A stretch of 42,881 nucleotides of DNA from Actinomycetota bacterium (GCA_021323695.1 JAJPKN010000017.1:1-42881); one strand, 5' to 3'. Counted from the first letter of the stretch, positions 1-6,708 are shown. Notes: generated by a model from the letters alone, not told the origin. A program made the numbers and translations.

Positions 1-50
1 ACGGCTTTGTCTTTGAACTCTGGGCTGAAGGACCGCCTCTGTGGTGCCAT
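1..50 (-). CDS. IS3-family transposase OrfA, N-terminus only
   Basis: The minus strand from the ATG at 50 reads MAPQRRSFSPEFKDKAV and continues off the left edge. The pattern R-R-x-[FY]-S-P-E-F-K-x-x-A-V is the usual start of the helix-turn-helix OrfA protein of IS3-family elements, which binds the element's ends. Only 16 full codons are visible, so intactness and subgroup cannot be judged. The fit to an IS terminus just upstream makes the call fairly safe. Confidence 0.7.
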   Translation of the reverse strand, partial: MAPQRRSFSPEFKDKA

Positions 51-104
51 GGGACCTGTCTACTCCTCTCATCGGGGAGTGACAACGGAACCGGGGTATG
101 TTCA
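1..104 (-). mobile_element. IS3-family insertion sequence, left end (runs off window)
   Basis: Read on the minus strand, the element appears to begin at 104 with TGAACATACCCCGG, which resembles the TGAAC...CCCC termini of IS3-family elements. About 54 bases later it carries the first codons of a transposase. The permease reading frame stops resembling its family exactly at this point, so the boundary is supported from both sides. Only one end is in the window, so the target duplication and opposite terminus cannot be seen. Confidence 0.7.
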
Positions 105-379
105 GTCACGAGGTTCATGGTGAGAAGGCCTGCTAGCACGAAGTCGGTGTAGCTGGCACCCCCGGGGAGCGACATGCCAGACCCAAAGACGTACACGAAC
201 AGCACCGTGAACAGCACCGGCTGGACGGTCACGTCGGAGAGCTGCATAGGTTCACGAAGGATGTGGACCAGGTTGCGCCGCGTCATCACCACTATGTCCT
301 TGCAACGCTCAGCGATGGGGCCAAAAAGGCCGGCCCTTTCCCCGCCAACCCCTCCGCTAGCCAGCTGCAAAGTGCTCAT
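105..379 (-). pseudogene. DrrB-like ABC-2 exporter permease, truncated by IS3-family element
   Basis: This is the N-terminal part of an ABC-2 type permease of the kind that pairs with DrrA ATPases for drug or lipid export. About 91 residues remain of a family that is normally about 250-290 long. Visible features are the cytoplasmic start with R-N-L-x-x-I-L-R-E-P, a first membrane segment near residues 52-66 (FTVLFVYVFGSG) and the SLPGG-x-x-Y-x-D-F-x-L-A-G-L-L motif. The ATG at 379 overlaps the stop of the upstream ATPase by four bases (ATGA), the usual translational coupling of drrA and drrB. At about 104 the sequence becomes the IS end; the frame stays open into the element but no longer encodes permease. 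It cannot form a functional six-helix permease unless the rest lies beyond the IS. Confidence 0.75.
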
Positions 380-1209
380 GCCGCCACCTCCTCGGACGTC
401 GGGCCGCCGGTCAGGGCGAAAAAGACATCGTCCAGGGAGGGTTGGCGCACCTCCACGTCGTCTACCAAGACCCCAGCAGAGTCAAGCGCACGCACCACGA
501 GCGTCGCCAGGCCCTTGTCGCCGTTCACAGGCGCAGAGACGTGCCCATCAGACACGATCGGCGTCCCGGTCACGAACGGCTCTAGCGCAGACACGACTGT
601 GCCGTGGTCTACGTCCGCCGAGAGCGTGACATGCAGGCGGGTGCCGCCCACCGAGCGCTTCAGGTCAGCCGGGGTCCCCTCGGCGACCGAGCGGCCGTGG
701 TCGACCACCACCACCTGGTCCGCAAGCCGGTCCGCCTCGTCCAGGTACTGGGTCGTGAGCAAGACCGTGACCCCCTGGGCTGTGAGGTCTCCCACTACGG
801 CCCACACGTCCGCCCGGCTTGTCGGGTCGAGCCCGGTGGTCGGCTCGTCCAAGAACAGCACGGGAGGGCTCGCCACCAGGCTTGCAGCGAGGTCGAGCCG
901 CCTGCGCATACCGCCCGAGTAGCCCTTGGCGGTGCGCCCCCCGGCTTCGGCAAGCCCGAAGCGCTCAAGGAGCTCACGGGCCCTGCGGGAGGCTTCACGC
1001 CGAGACAGGCCGGACAGTTCTCCGATCATCTGGAGGTTTTGTAGGCCCGTCAGCAGCCCGTCCATGGTCACGTCCTGTGCGGTCACCCCTATCTTCCGGC
1101 GCACCTGTGCCGGATGGCTGACCACGTCGTAGCCAGCGACACGGGCCCTGCCACCGTCGGGGGCTGTCCGGGTCGTGAGCACGCGGACAGCAGTCGTCTT
1201 GCCGGCGCC
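376..1209 (-). pseudogene. DrrA-like ABC exporter ATPase, C-terminal part (3' half of split gene)
   Basis: This encodes 277 residues of a daunorubicin-resistance type (DrrA) ATPase, beginning inside Walker A (GAGKTTAVRVL). Downstream it carries the signature YSGGMRRRLDLA, Walker B VLFLDEPTTGLDP, switch region LLTTQYLDEAD and the C-terminal DrrA extension ending in QPSLDDVFFALTG. The first about 41 residues, including the A-loop and the start of the P-loop, are missing. Codons upstream of 1209 stay open for another 107 codons but show no ABC similarity. The missing N-terminus lies at 4437-4571, same strand and same gene order. Joining the two through the shared repeat gives 318 residues, the normal DrrA length. 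As it stands the product lacks a complete nucleotide site. Confidence 0.8.
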
Positions 1210-1211
1210 GT
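1198..1211 (+). repeat. 14-bp direct repeat, left copy, at the Walker A codons
   Basis: CTTGCCGGCGCCGT on the plus strand (minus strand ACGGCGCCGGCAAG, coding G-A-G-K of the P-loop). An identical copy in the same orientation lies at 4437-4450. The repeats bound the segment that separates the two halves of the DrrA-like gene; collapsing them to one copy restores the reading frame. Confidence 0.85.
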
Positions 1212-1562
1212 AGGCCTTCTTGTCCCTGCGCGGGTTGATTGCCCGCTGCGTGTTACCCGCACGCTTCCTTTCTTTCTTTGGAGCAGCGGCGGGGCTTCTG
1301 CTGTTAGCGAGCTGCTGGTCGGCGCGGACCTGGGCGGCCGTTTCTTCTCGTCCCGGTTCTCCACGGCCGGCAGCAGGCCGTGATCCAGGCGCTCTGTCGG
1401 CCGACCGCTGGGTGGCCGGGCACCTACGGGGCTGCCAGCCGGTTGACTTCCGGAGCTCGCATCCAAAAAAGGGGAATGCGGCTGTCGATCCGGGCGGCGG
1501 CCGTGCGTCGGTGATAGCGGAGGCCGGCAACGAGCCGGCCAGGAACCAGTGAGGAGACTGCG
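1212..1562. other. Gene-poor left arm of the inserted segment
   Basis: No convincing gene. Reading frames are open on both strands because of base composition, but none has a family motif or a good ribosome site. The stretch contains a short GC stem (GCGGG...CCCGC near 1229-1245), a pyrimidine run around 1265-1280 and an ECF42-like promoter at 1483-1509 leading into the first YCII gene. Confidence 0.4.
1483..1509 (+). promoter_or_regulatory. Putative ECF42-dependent promoter
   Basis: TGTCGA at 1483-1488 is followed after 17 bases by CGTC at 1506-1509. ECF42 sigma factors of Streptomyces are reported to recognise TGTCGA at -35 and CG(A/T)C at -10. The site is about 55 bases upstream of the YCII gene at 1563, and an ECF42-type sigma gene lies 1.5 kb away, so position, spacing and sequence agree. 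This is a pattern match only. Confidence 0.5.
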
Positions 1563-1871
1563 ATGGGAAACTACGTGCTGACTTTCCGGGCGCCCAAGGG
1601 CCGCGTGCCGACCGCCGAGGAGGAGGCCCGCTGGTCGCAGTGGTTTGCGAAGATCGGCGGCCAGATAACCGACCCCGGCAACCGGGTCGGCCAGGTCCGC
1701 ACCGCGGGCGACCCGGATCGCCCGGACGTGCTCGCCGGCTACATCGTCATCAGCGCCGAATCCCTGGACGCTGCCGTCACGGTGGCCGAGGGCTGCCCGA
1801 TGCTGCTGCAGGGCGGCAGCGTCGAGGTCGGCGAGCTGATCCCGGCCGACGTCACCCCGCCGGCGCGATAG
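1563..1871 (+). CDS. YCII-related (DGPF-type) protein
   Basis: A 102-residue protein of the YCII/DGPF fold (ferredoxin-like alpha-beta dimer, PF03795). Visible family features are the N-terminal strand Y-V-L-T-F-R, the G-x-I-x-D-P-G-N-R segment, the strand L-A-G-Y-I-V-I-S-A-x-S-L-D-A-A and the helix V-A-E-G-C-P ending in V-E-V-G-E-L. Start ATG 1563 has a GAGGAG ribosome site 6 bases upstream. It is preceded by a match to the ECF42 promoter consensus. DGPF proteins are the standard genomic partners of ECF42 sigma factors, and one is encoded nearby, so this is a likely target gene. The biochemical role of DGPF proteins is not established; sensing or small-molecule enzyme functions have been suggested. 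Confidence 0.85.
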   Translation: MGNYVLTFRAPKGRVPTAEEEARWSQWFAKIGGQITDPGNRVGQVRTAGDPDRPDVLAGYIVISAESLDAAVTVAEGCPMLLQGGSVEVGELIPADVTPPAR

Positions 1872-1984
1872 CCGGCCCGGACCTGCCGGTCCCGGCATCA
1901 CCCGCACACCGGAAGCAACGCAACCAGGACACCGTGACACCCCGGCGGCCGTGAGGCCGCCGGGCAGCAGGAAAGGACACACCC

Positions 1985-2434
1985 ATGACCGTGCACCCCA
2001 ACGCCCGGCATCTGCGCAACGCCTACCACGCCATCGTCCAGGGAGACCTTCAGCCGATGCTCGATCTGCTGCGCGAGGACGCCACCTGGAATGACTCCAC
2101 CCTCGGACCCCTCGCCGGCACCTACCGCAAAGCCGAGGTGCCGCGGTTCTTCGCGACCATGGTGGAGGCCTACCACGGCACGCTGCGGGTGGAGATCGCC
2201 GGCATCGTCGCCGACGACGGCCACGGCATCGTGTTGACCCGGGAGTCCGGCACCGTGAACGGCGAGCTGGTGACCTGGACCGGCGTGCACGTCTACTCCT
2301 TCGACCGGGGCCGGGTCACCAGCTTCATCAACTACGGCTCGGCGGAATACCAGCGGTTCTGGTCCGGCAGGAACCCCGCCGCGCCGGCCGGGCATCACCG
2401 GCACAGCGCGCGCGGGCCTGCCGGGCACCGCTGA
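1985..2434 (+). CDS. SnoaL/NTF2-like (nuclear transport factor 2 fold) protein
   Basis: A 149-residue cytoplasmic protein of the NTF2-like/SnoaL-like group (COG3631 type). The pattern is an N-terminal helix with Y-H-A-I-V-Q-G-D-L-Q-P-M-L-D-L-L, then D-A-T-W-N, the G-P-L-A-G-T-Y motif and four strands ending in H-V-Y-S-F-D-x-G-R-V-T. Folds of this type bind small hydrophobic molecules and include ketosteroid isomerase-like enzymes; no specific substrate can be read from the sequence. The last about 20 residues are Ala/Arg/His-rich and outside the domain. ATG 1985 is preceded by AGGAAAGGA. It follows the YCII gene by 113 bases on the same strand and is probably co-transcribed. NTF2-like proteins are common companions of ECF41/ECF42-type sigma factors. 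Confidence 0.8.
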   Translation: MTVHPNARHLRNAYHAIVQGDLQPMLDLLREDATWNDSTLGPLAGTYRKAEVPRFFATMVEAYHGTLRVEIAGIVADDGHGIVLTRESGTVNGELVTWTGVHVYSFDRGRVTSFINYGSAEYQRFWSGRNPAAPAGHHRHSARGPAGHR

Positions 2435-2446
2435 CCTGGCCGTGAT

Positions 2447-2812
2447 CTAGCCGCCCTCGGAGGGCCGGGGCAGTTCGCGGACCGGGCGGACCTCCACGCA
2501 GCCGAACGGCGCCGGCACCTGCTTGGCAACCGCCAGTGCTTCCTCCAGGCTGCCGGCCTCGATGAGGTAATAGCCGCCGAGTGCCTCCTTGGTCTCGGCG
2601 AACGGCCCGTCGGTGATCACGAACCCGCCATCGGCGTCGGCCCGGACGGTGGCCGCGGTCGCCGTCGGCATGAGCGGGTTCCCGCCGCGCAGGTACTTGC
2701 CGTTGGCGGCCTTGAACGCGTCGTGCTCCTTGAGGACCTTGTCCCAGGTCTGCGGCGTCGCCTCCGCCCACTTGGCCTCCAGCTCGTAGATCATCAGCAG
2801 GTACCTGCCCAC
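2447..2812 (-). CDS. DGPF/YCII-family protein, partner of the ECF42 sigma factor
   Basis: A 121-residue YCII-domain protein with the diagnostic motif T-D-G-P-F-A-E-T-K-E-A-L-G-G-Y-Y-L-I-E-A, which gives the DGPF subfamily its name. The N-terminus YLLMIYELEAKW and the C-terminal V-E-V-R-P-V complete the fold. I chose GTG 2812 because GGAGG lies about 8 bases upstream and the domain starts there; the longer open frame upstream has no family similarity. It is divergent from the sigma factor at 3008 and convergent with the SnoaL-like gene. In ECF42 systems genes of this type are the conserved neighbours and regulatory targets. No TGTCGA box was found upstream of this copy, so its control may differ from the 1563 gene. 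Confidence 0.85.
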   Translation of the reverse strand: MGRYLLMIYELEAKWAEATPQTWDKVLKEHDAFKAANGKYLRGGNPLMPTATAATVRADADGGFVITDGPFAETKEALGGYYLIEAGSLEEALAVAKQVPAPFGCVEVRPVRELPRPSEGG

Positions 2813-3007
2813 CGTGCCCTCCTCCTCTTTCGTTCTGCGCCCTGAGCCGCCCTGGTCCCGCTCCCAGGCTATCCAGCCGCGGCGAGCGTCCCATGGGGCA
2901 CGTGGACGCATCCCATGGAAAACTTGTAACCAGGGCCTTGTGCCGGTTCCCGGCACGCTGATCCGCCTGAGTGAATCCCTGGCGGTTAAACTCCCGGAAG
3001 GGCCCCG

Positions 3008-4297
3008 ATGACACATCCCGACGCGCAGATGAACACCACGCGAGCCGGGGTCGGCGCGGCCGTCGCAGCGGCGCACCGTAGCGAGTGGGCGTTCGTGCTC
3101 GCCGCCACCGTGCGTGTCACCCGCGACTTCGATCTGGCCGAGGAATGCGCCCAGGACGCCTACGCCCAGGCCCTGGCCACCTGGCCCGAGCAGGGCATTC
3201 CCGCCAGGCCGGGAGCCTGGCTCACCACGGTCGCCCGGCGCCGCGCCCTGGACCTGCTGCGCCGCGCCGGCACCGCCCGCCGGGCACTGCCCCTGCTCAT
3301 CACCGACGCGCTCACCGGATCCGAGCCGCCCGGACAGCAGGAGATCCCCGATGACCGGCTGCGGCTTATCTTCACCTGCTGCCATCCCGGCCTCGCCGTA
3401 GAAGCCCAGGCGGCGCTGGCACTGCGCCTGCTGTGCGGGCTGACCACCGCCGAGACCGCCCGCGCCTTCCTGGTCTCCGAACCGACGATGGCCGCCCGGA
3501 TCACCCGCGCCAAGAAGAAGATCGCCGCCGCCCGCATCCGCTACCAGGTGCCCCCGCTCGCCGAACTGCCCCAGCGAACCAGCGCCGTCCTCACCGTCGT
3601 GCACCTGATCTTCACCATCGGCCACACCGCCCCCTCCGGGGACCAGCTCACCCGGACCGATCTCGTGCAGCGCGCCCTCGACCTGGCCCGCATGCTGCAC
3701 GCCCTGTTGCCCGACGACCCGGACATTGCCGGGCTGCTAGCGCTGATCCTGCTCACCGACGCCCGCCGCGCCGCCAGGACCGGTGACGGCGGCGGCCTGG
3801 TTCTGCTCGCTGATCAGGACCGCTCGGTGTGGGACCGGGCTGCCATCACCGAGGGACTCGACCTGGTCCGCCAGTCGCTGCGCCGCGGCCGGCCCAGCCG
3901 GTGGATCCTGGAGGCCGCAATCGCCGCCGTGCACGCCGAATCCCCCGCCTGGGAGCAGACTGACTGGGCCGAACTCGCCGGGCTGTATGACCTGCTGGTC
4001 CAGCACTGGCCGTCCCCGGTCGTGGCCCTCAACCGCGCGGTCGCGATCGGGTTGGCCAACGGCCCGCAAGCCGGCCTGGAGACCCTCGACCGGCTCAGCG
4101 ACGACCCGCGGCTCGCCACCTACGCTTACCTCCCCGCGGCGAGGGCCGACTTCCTGCGCCGCCTCGGCCGCACGGACGACGCCAGGACCGCTTACACCGA
4201 AGCGCTAATGCTCACCGGCAACACCGTCGAACGGCGGTTCCTCGCCTCCCGGCTCGACGAACTCGGCCCCGGACCGGCAGGCTTCCCCCGACCCTGA
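3008..4297 (+). CDS. ECF42-type RNA polymerase sigma factor with C-terminal extension
   Basis: A 429-residue sigma-70 family protein, far longer than a standard ECF sigma factor (about 180). Region 2 spans about residues 20-90 (R-D-F-D-L-A-E-E-C-A-Q-D-A-Y, then P-G-A-W-L-T-T-V-A-R-R-R-A-L-D-L-L-R-R). Region 4 spans about 125-180 (A-L-A-L-R-L-L-C-G-L-T-T-A-E-T-A, then T-M-A-A-R-I-T-R-A-K-K-K-I). The remaining about 230 residues are a helical DUF6596/TPR-like extension (H-W-P-S-P-V-V-A-L-N-R-A-V-A; L-P-A-A-R-A-D-F-L-R-R-L-G-R). That architecture plus DGPF neighbours defines ECF42; in this group the extension is needed for activity and there is no classical anti-sigma factor. ATG 3008 has a weak GGAAGG site. 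The gene is divergent from the DGPF gene. Confidence 0.88.
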   Translation: MTHPDAQMNTTRAGVGAAVAAAHRSEWAFVLAATVRVTRDFDLAEECAQDAYAQALATWPEQGIPARPGAWLTTVARRRALDLLRRAGTARRALPLLITDALTGSEPPGQQEIPDDRLRLIFTCCHPGLAVEAQAALALRLLCGLTTAETARAFLVSEPTMAARITRAKKKIAAARIRYQVPPLAELPQRTSAVLTVVHLIFTIGHTAPSGDQLTRTDLVQRALDLARMLHALLPDDPDIAGLLALILLTDARRAARTGDGGGLVLLADQDRSVWDRAAITEGLDLVRQSLRRGRPSRWILEAAIAAVHAESPAWEQTDWAELAGLYDLLVQHWPSPVVALNRAVAIGLANGPQAGLETLDRLSDDPRLATYAYLPAARADFLRRLGRTDDARTAYTEALMLTGNTVERRFLASRLDELGPGPAGFPRP

Positions 4298-4310
4298 CAC
4301 CCCGGCCACC

Positions 4311-4335
4311 GCAGATGACGCCTCACGACATCTGC
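4311..4335 (+). terminator. Stem-loop after the sigma factor gene
   Basis: GCAGATG at 4311-4317 pairs perfectly with CATCTGC at 4329-4335 around an 11-base loop, 13 bases after the sigma stop codon. There is no T run, so this is a weak terminator or transcript-end structure. A 10-bp tandem duplication (GACGTCCGGC twice) follows at 4344-4363. Confidence 0.4.
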
Positions 4336-4436
4336 CAGATCGTGACGTCCGGCGACGTCCGGCCCGCAGTTGTCGCTAAGGGTGGCACAGGCGAACCCGG
4401 CAGACCACGAAAGAAGTGTCATTTCCCGAGATTCGG

Positions 4437-4450
4437 CTTGCCGGCGCCGT
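4437..4450 (+). repeat. 14-bp direct repeat, right copy, at the Walker A codons
   Basis: CTTGCCGGCGCCGT, identical and in the same orientation as 1198-1211; the two copies are 3239 bp apart. It encodes the G-A-G-K of the N-terminal DrrA fragment on the minus strand. Beyond it the frame reads five foreign residues (PNLGK) and stops. Confidence 0.85.
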
Positions 4451-4571
4451 TCGGCCCAAGCAGCGAAAGGACCTCGCCGCGCTCCACGCTGAAGCTGAGC
4501 CCGGCGAGCGCCTGCACCGTCCCGTAGCGCTTCACCAGTCCCTCCGCCTCGATAACCGGGTGGGTTGTCAT
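4437..4571 (-). pseudogene. DrrA-like ABC exporter ATPase, N-terminal part (5' half of split gene)
   Basis: These 45 residues form the complete N-terminus of a DrrA-type ATPase: strand [12 protein letters not shown] (A-loop Tyr), [14 protein letters not shown] and the P-loop start [12 protein letters not shown] 4571 has a good GGAGGAGACAGG ribosome site, so translation would start normally. The family sequence breaks off right after the Walker A lysine and the frame ends five codons later. The rest of the gene resumes at 1209 on the same strand. This half keeps the original promoter side of the operon. Both halves match the same ATPase family at adjoining positions, which argues for one gene interrupted rather than two independent relics. 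Confidence 0.8.
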
Positions 4572-5227
4572 CCTGTCTCCTCCCGCGGCTGTGAGCTCGA
4601 CCACTTGCCTCACCGGCAAAAGCTGGCAGCCTCGTTCGCCGTTGCCTTCGTCACCCCGATGATGGCGGTGGCCCTGCTGGGACCCGACGCGCGCGAGCAG
4701 CTCGGGCCGACGCTGCGCAACATCGTCCACGCCGTCCTCCACGCGCCCGCGGGGAGCTCCGCCAATGGCCACAGCGACGCACTGTCGGCCCCGTCGCCGA
4801 GGAGCCGGCGTTCTGCCAAGCCGGCAACGCCCCAGAGCAGCTGACCGGGCCCCTAAGCCGGCCCGGGCGGTGGCCGGGCTGGGCGGGCGGCGGGCCCACG
4901 GGCACTGTCGGAGGCCCGGTACTCGGACTGGGGTTCCCCCTGTGAGCCGGGCACTGGGTGCCAGCGCTGTCAGGACCGGTGGGCATGTCCGTGGCAGTCG
5001 TTGCGTGGTGTCTCAGCGCCGCTTCACCTCTCACTTGAAGGTGGGGGCGCTCCCGTCGTAGTTGGGAGACTACGAGCTTGAGCATGAGACGCGGGCCGTA
5101 GGGCGGGGACACCTGCGTCCTCGGCGTAGGAGCCGCAGATGGGACCGAGATCGAAGAGCACGTGGTGAGGTGGTGCACCGCTCCCGGAAGTCCCCGGGAC
5201 CTGGATCTCGGTGCACAGGGCCGCTCT
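4572..5227. other. Intergenic region with possible decayed fragments
   Basis: No gene that I can defend. On the plus strand 4605-4844 (TTG start, 79 codons) begins with a hydrophobic stretch ([16 protein letters not shown]) then a low-complexity tail; it may be a small membrane protein or a gene fragment. On the minus strand near 5050-5125 the frame reads PPYGPRLMLKLVV, which resembles the PPY-x-P-x-x-M-L-K-L-L segment of IS1182/IS5-type transposases, but flanking codons do not support a full gene. The minus-strand part nearest 4572 presumably holds the old drr promoter. Confidence 0.3.
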
Positions 5228-5257
5228 GATAGCACACTGTGTGCCACTTGTGCTATC
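5228..5257. promoter_or_regulatory. Inverted-repeat operator and promoter of vapBC
   Basis: GATAGCACA at 5228-5236 is a perfect inverted match to TGTGCTATC at 5249-5257, with a second nested palindrome GCACAC-T-GTGTGC at 5232-5244. The right arm overlaps a -10-like TATCGT (5254-5259) lying 9 bases before the antitoxin ATG. This layout fits autorepression by the antitoxin or toxin-antitoxin complex. Confidence 0.65.
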
Positions 5258-5268
5258 GTGTAATCACC

Positions 5269-5553
5269 ATGAGTAACACTGTGGGTGTCCGCGAGCTACG
5301 CCAACAGGCAAGTGCCGTGCTGAAACGCGTTGTAGCCGGCGAAGTCATCGATGTCACCGAGCATGGCCACCCGATCGCCAGGATCGTCCCGCTCCGGCGG
5401 GGTGTTGTGGAACAGCTCGTCCTTGAGGGCCGAGCCAGCGAAGCCGAAGGGGACCTTGTCGACTTGCTAGACGACCTCGGTTTGCCCGCTGTGCCAGTTG
5501 GCCAAGTTCCGCCTTCTGCGGCGTTGGAGGAGCTGCGGGCCGGGGAGCGGTAG
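5269..5553 (+). CDS. Phd/YefM-type antitoxin of a VapBC pair
   Basis: A 94-residue antitoxin with the Phd/YefM fold at the N-terminus (V-G-V-R-E-L-R-Q-Q-A-S-A-V-L-K-R-V, then V-I-D-V-T-E-H-G-H-P-I-A-R-I-V-P). The C-terminal half is acidic and probably extended; in this family it wraps around and blocks the PIN toxin. ATG 5269 was chosen over an upstream frame extension because the family domain begins there and a TATCGT box lies 9 bases before it, suggesting a leaderless transcript. The perfect inverted repeat just upstream is the likely autoregulatory operator. The toxin gene starts 4 bases after this stop codon, so the two are one operon. Confidence 0.85.
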   Translation: MSNTVGVRELRQQASAVLKRVVAGEVIDVTEHGHPIARIVPLRRGVVEQLVLEGRASEAEGDLVDLLDDLGLPAVPVGQVPPSAALEELRAGER

Positions 5554-5557
5554 CGAC

Positions 5558-5962
5558 ATGGCTCCCTCAGTGGCCTACCTTGACTCGTCAGCCTTCGTGA
5601 AGCTGGTTGTGGCCGAGCCGGAGTCGGCCGCCCTAGTTCGCGCTGTGGCTCGCTGGCCCCAGCGAGCTTCGGCAACGCTAGTACGGACCGAGACAATACG
5701 GGCCTTGAGACGCTCGGGGAACAGCTCTCAGATCCCCAAAGCGAGGAGGCTCCTGCGCTCGGTGCATATGGTGCACCTCGAAGGGCCACTGCTCGACCGG
5801 GCTGGCGACCTCGACCCGGTGGACTTGGGGTCGCTCGGTGCCGTCCACCTGGCAGCCGCCCTGGCAATTGGCGAAGACCTTGGGATCTTCTTTGTTTATG
5901 ACACGCGTCTCGCGCGGGCGGCCGAACTTTATGGGATCGCCGTCGCCTCGCCGAGCGCATGA
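5558..5962 (+). CDS. VapC-type PIN-domain toxin, with substituted active-site residue
   Basis: A 134-residue PIN domain protein; family members are Mg2+-dependent ribonucleases that cut tRNA or rRNA. Acidic residues seen are D9 (A-Y-L-D-S-S-A-F-V-K-L), E45 (R-T-E-T) and D115 (F-V-Y-D-T-R-L). The third conserved Asp, normally in L-D-A-x-H-L-A, is Gly94 here (S-L-G-A-V-H-L-A, codon GGT; GAT would restore Asp). Loss of one metal ligand may weaken or abolish nuclease activity. The ATG at 5558 fits the domain start; the longer upstream frame overlaps the antitoxin. It sits directly downstream of its cognate antitoxin. Family assignment is safe; activity is uncertain. Confidence 0.85.
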   Translation: MAPSVAYLDSSAFVKLVVAEPESAALVRAVARWPQRASATLVRTETIRALRRSGNSSQIPKARRLLRSVHMVHLEGPLLDRAGDLDPVDLGSLGAVHLAAALAIGEDLGIFFVYDTRLARAAELYGIAVASPSA

Positions 5963-6068
5963 CGCGAAGCTGGGAAAATCCGCCCCGATCGCGCCCCGTC
6001 CGAGCCGTTCGCTCCCGCCACCCGCTCGCGCCGCAGCGCAGCTCCACGTACGAGCCGGGCACTCAGCC

Positions 6069-6701
6069 CTAGGAGCGCGGGCCAGAACTAACGCGTGCCG
6101 CACCGCCGGGCCCCTCGGGGGGCGTGTTGAGGTCGGTGACCCGCCAGGAGCCGTCGCGAAGCTCCAGCCGGCTCGAAGACCCGGTGGACAGTTCGATGGC
6201 GTCGGGGTCGTCGGGCAGTTCGGCAACGAGGCCGGCGAGGACGGCGCGAAGTACCGCGTCGTGGGAGACCACGGCCACCACACTGGTTGGCGAGGCCGAG
6301 CGTGCCAGTGCTCGCGCCGCCTCGAGGGCTCGCGCGTTGAAGGCGGCGCGTGGTTCCACACCGGGGGCTGCGTCGACCGAACCGAAAAGGGCGGCGACGT
6401 CGTCTGGGCGGTGGCCGGCCCACGGGCCGTAGTCCCGGTCCGCCCACGCACCTTCGACCTCGACCTCGGCGCCGGTGGTGGCGGCGAGCGCGTCTGCGGT
6501 CCTGCGGGCCCGCAGGAGCGGGCTGGAGACGATCCGGTCGATCGGCACCTCTTTGAGCCGTTCGGCGAGCGCGTGGGCTTGGGAGCGGCCGACCTCGTCG
6601 AGGTCGGGGTCGAGCCGGCCCCGCAGGACGCCTTCGGCGTTGAGGGCGCAACGCCCGTGCCGCACGAGGTAGACCACCAGGTCAGGCTGCGACGGCACCA
6701 C
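6069..6701 (-). CDS. Histidine phosphatase family protein (phosphoglycerate mutase-like)
   Basis: A branch-1 histidine phosphatase of about 210 residues. The phosphorylatable His is in V-Y-L-V-R-H-G-R, and further family marks are the L-D-E-V-G-R-S-Q-A-x-A-L-A segment, the second Arg in S-S-P-L-L-R-A-R-R-T-A-D and the second His in V-V-S-H-D-A-V-L-R. Such enzymes remove phosphate from sugars, nucleotides or proteins; the substrate cannot be deduced. I prefer GTG 6701, just after the LysE gene stop, because the only longer start (TTG 6746) lies inside that gene and lacks a ribosome site; GTG 6698 is equally possible. It shares an operon with the upstream LysE-family exporter. The C-terminal about 15 residues are Gly/Pro-rich. 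Confidence 0.8.
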   Translation of the reverse strand: MVPSQPDLVVYLVRHGRCALNAEGVLRGRLDPDLDEVGRSQAHALAERLKEVPIDRIVSSPLLRARRTADALAATTGAEVEVEGAWADRDYGPWAGHRPDDVAALFGSVDAAPGVEPRAAFNARALEAARALARSASPTSVVAVVSHDAVLRAVLAGLVAELPDDPDAIELSTGSSSRLELRDGSWRVTDLNTPPEGPGGAARVSSGPRS

Positions 6702-6708
6702 AGGTTCG

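Larger units (their letters stand above)
1212..4436. other. 3.2-kb inserted segment carrying an ECF42 sigma/DGPF module, interrupting drrA
   Basis: The segment lies between two 14-bp direct repeats within a single ABC ATPase gene. It holds a promoter-like site, two YCII (DGPF) genes, a SnoaL-like gene and an ECF42-type sigma factor, plus about 350 bases at the left end and 140 at the right without recognised genes. I see no transposase, integrase or clear terminal inverted repeats, so the means of insertion is unknown. A MAG assembly join at a shared P-loop sequence is the main alternative. Confidence 0.6.

Noticed and set aside
376..1530. Full-length 384-residue ABC ATPase starting near 1530
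   Set aside because: The first about 107 residues have no ABC similarity and the true N-terminal half of the gene is found at 4437-4571.
1089..1982. Long minus-strand open frame (about 300 codons) antisense to the YCII gene
   Set aside because: Arg/Pro/Gly-rich shadow frame typical of high-GC DNA; no domain, no ribosome site, and it runs through the clear YCII gene.
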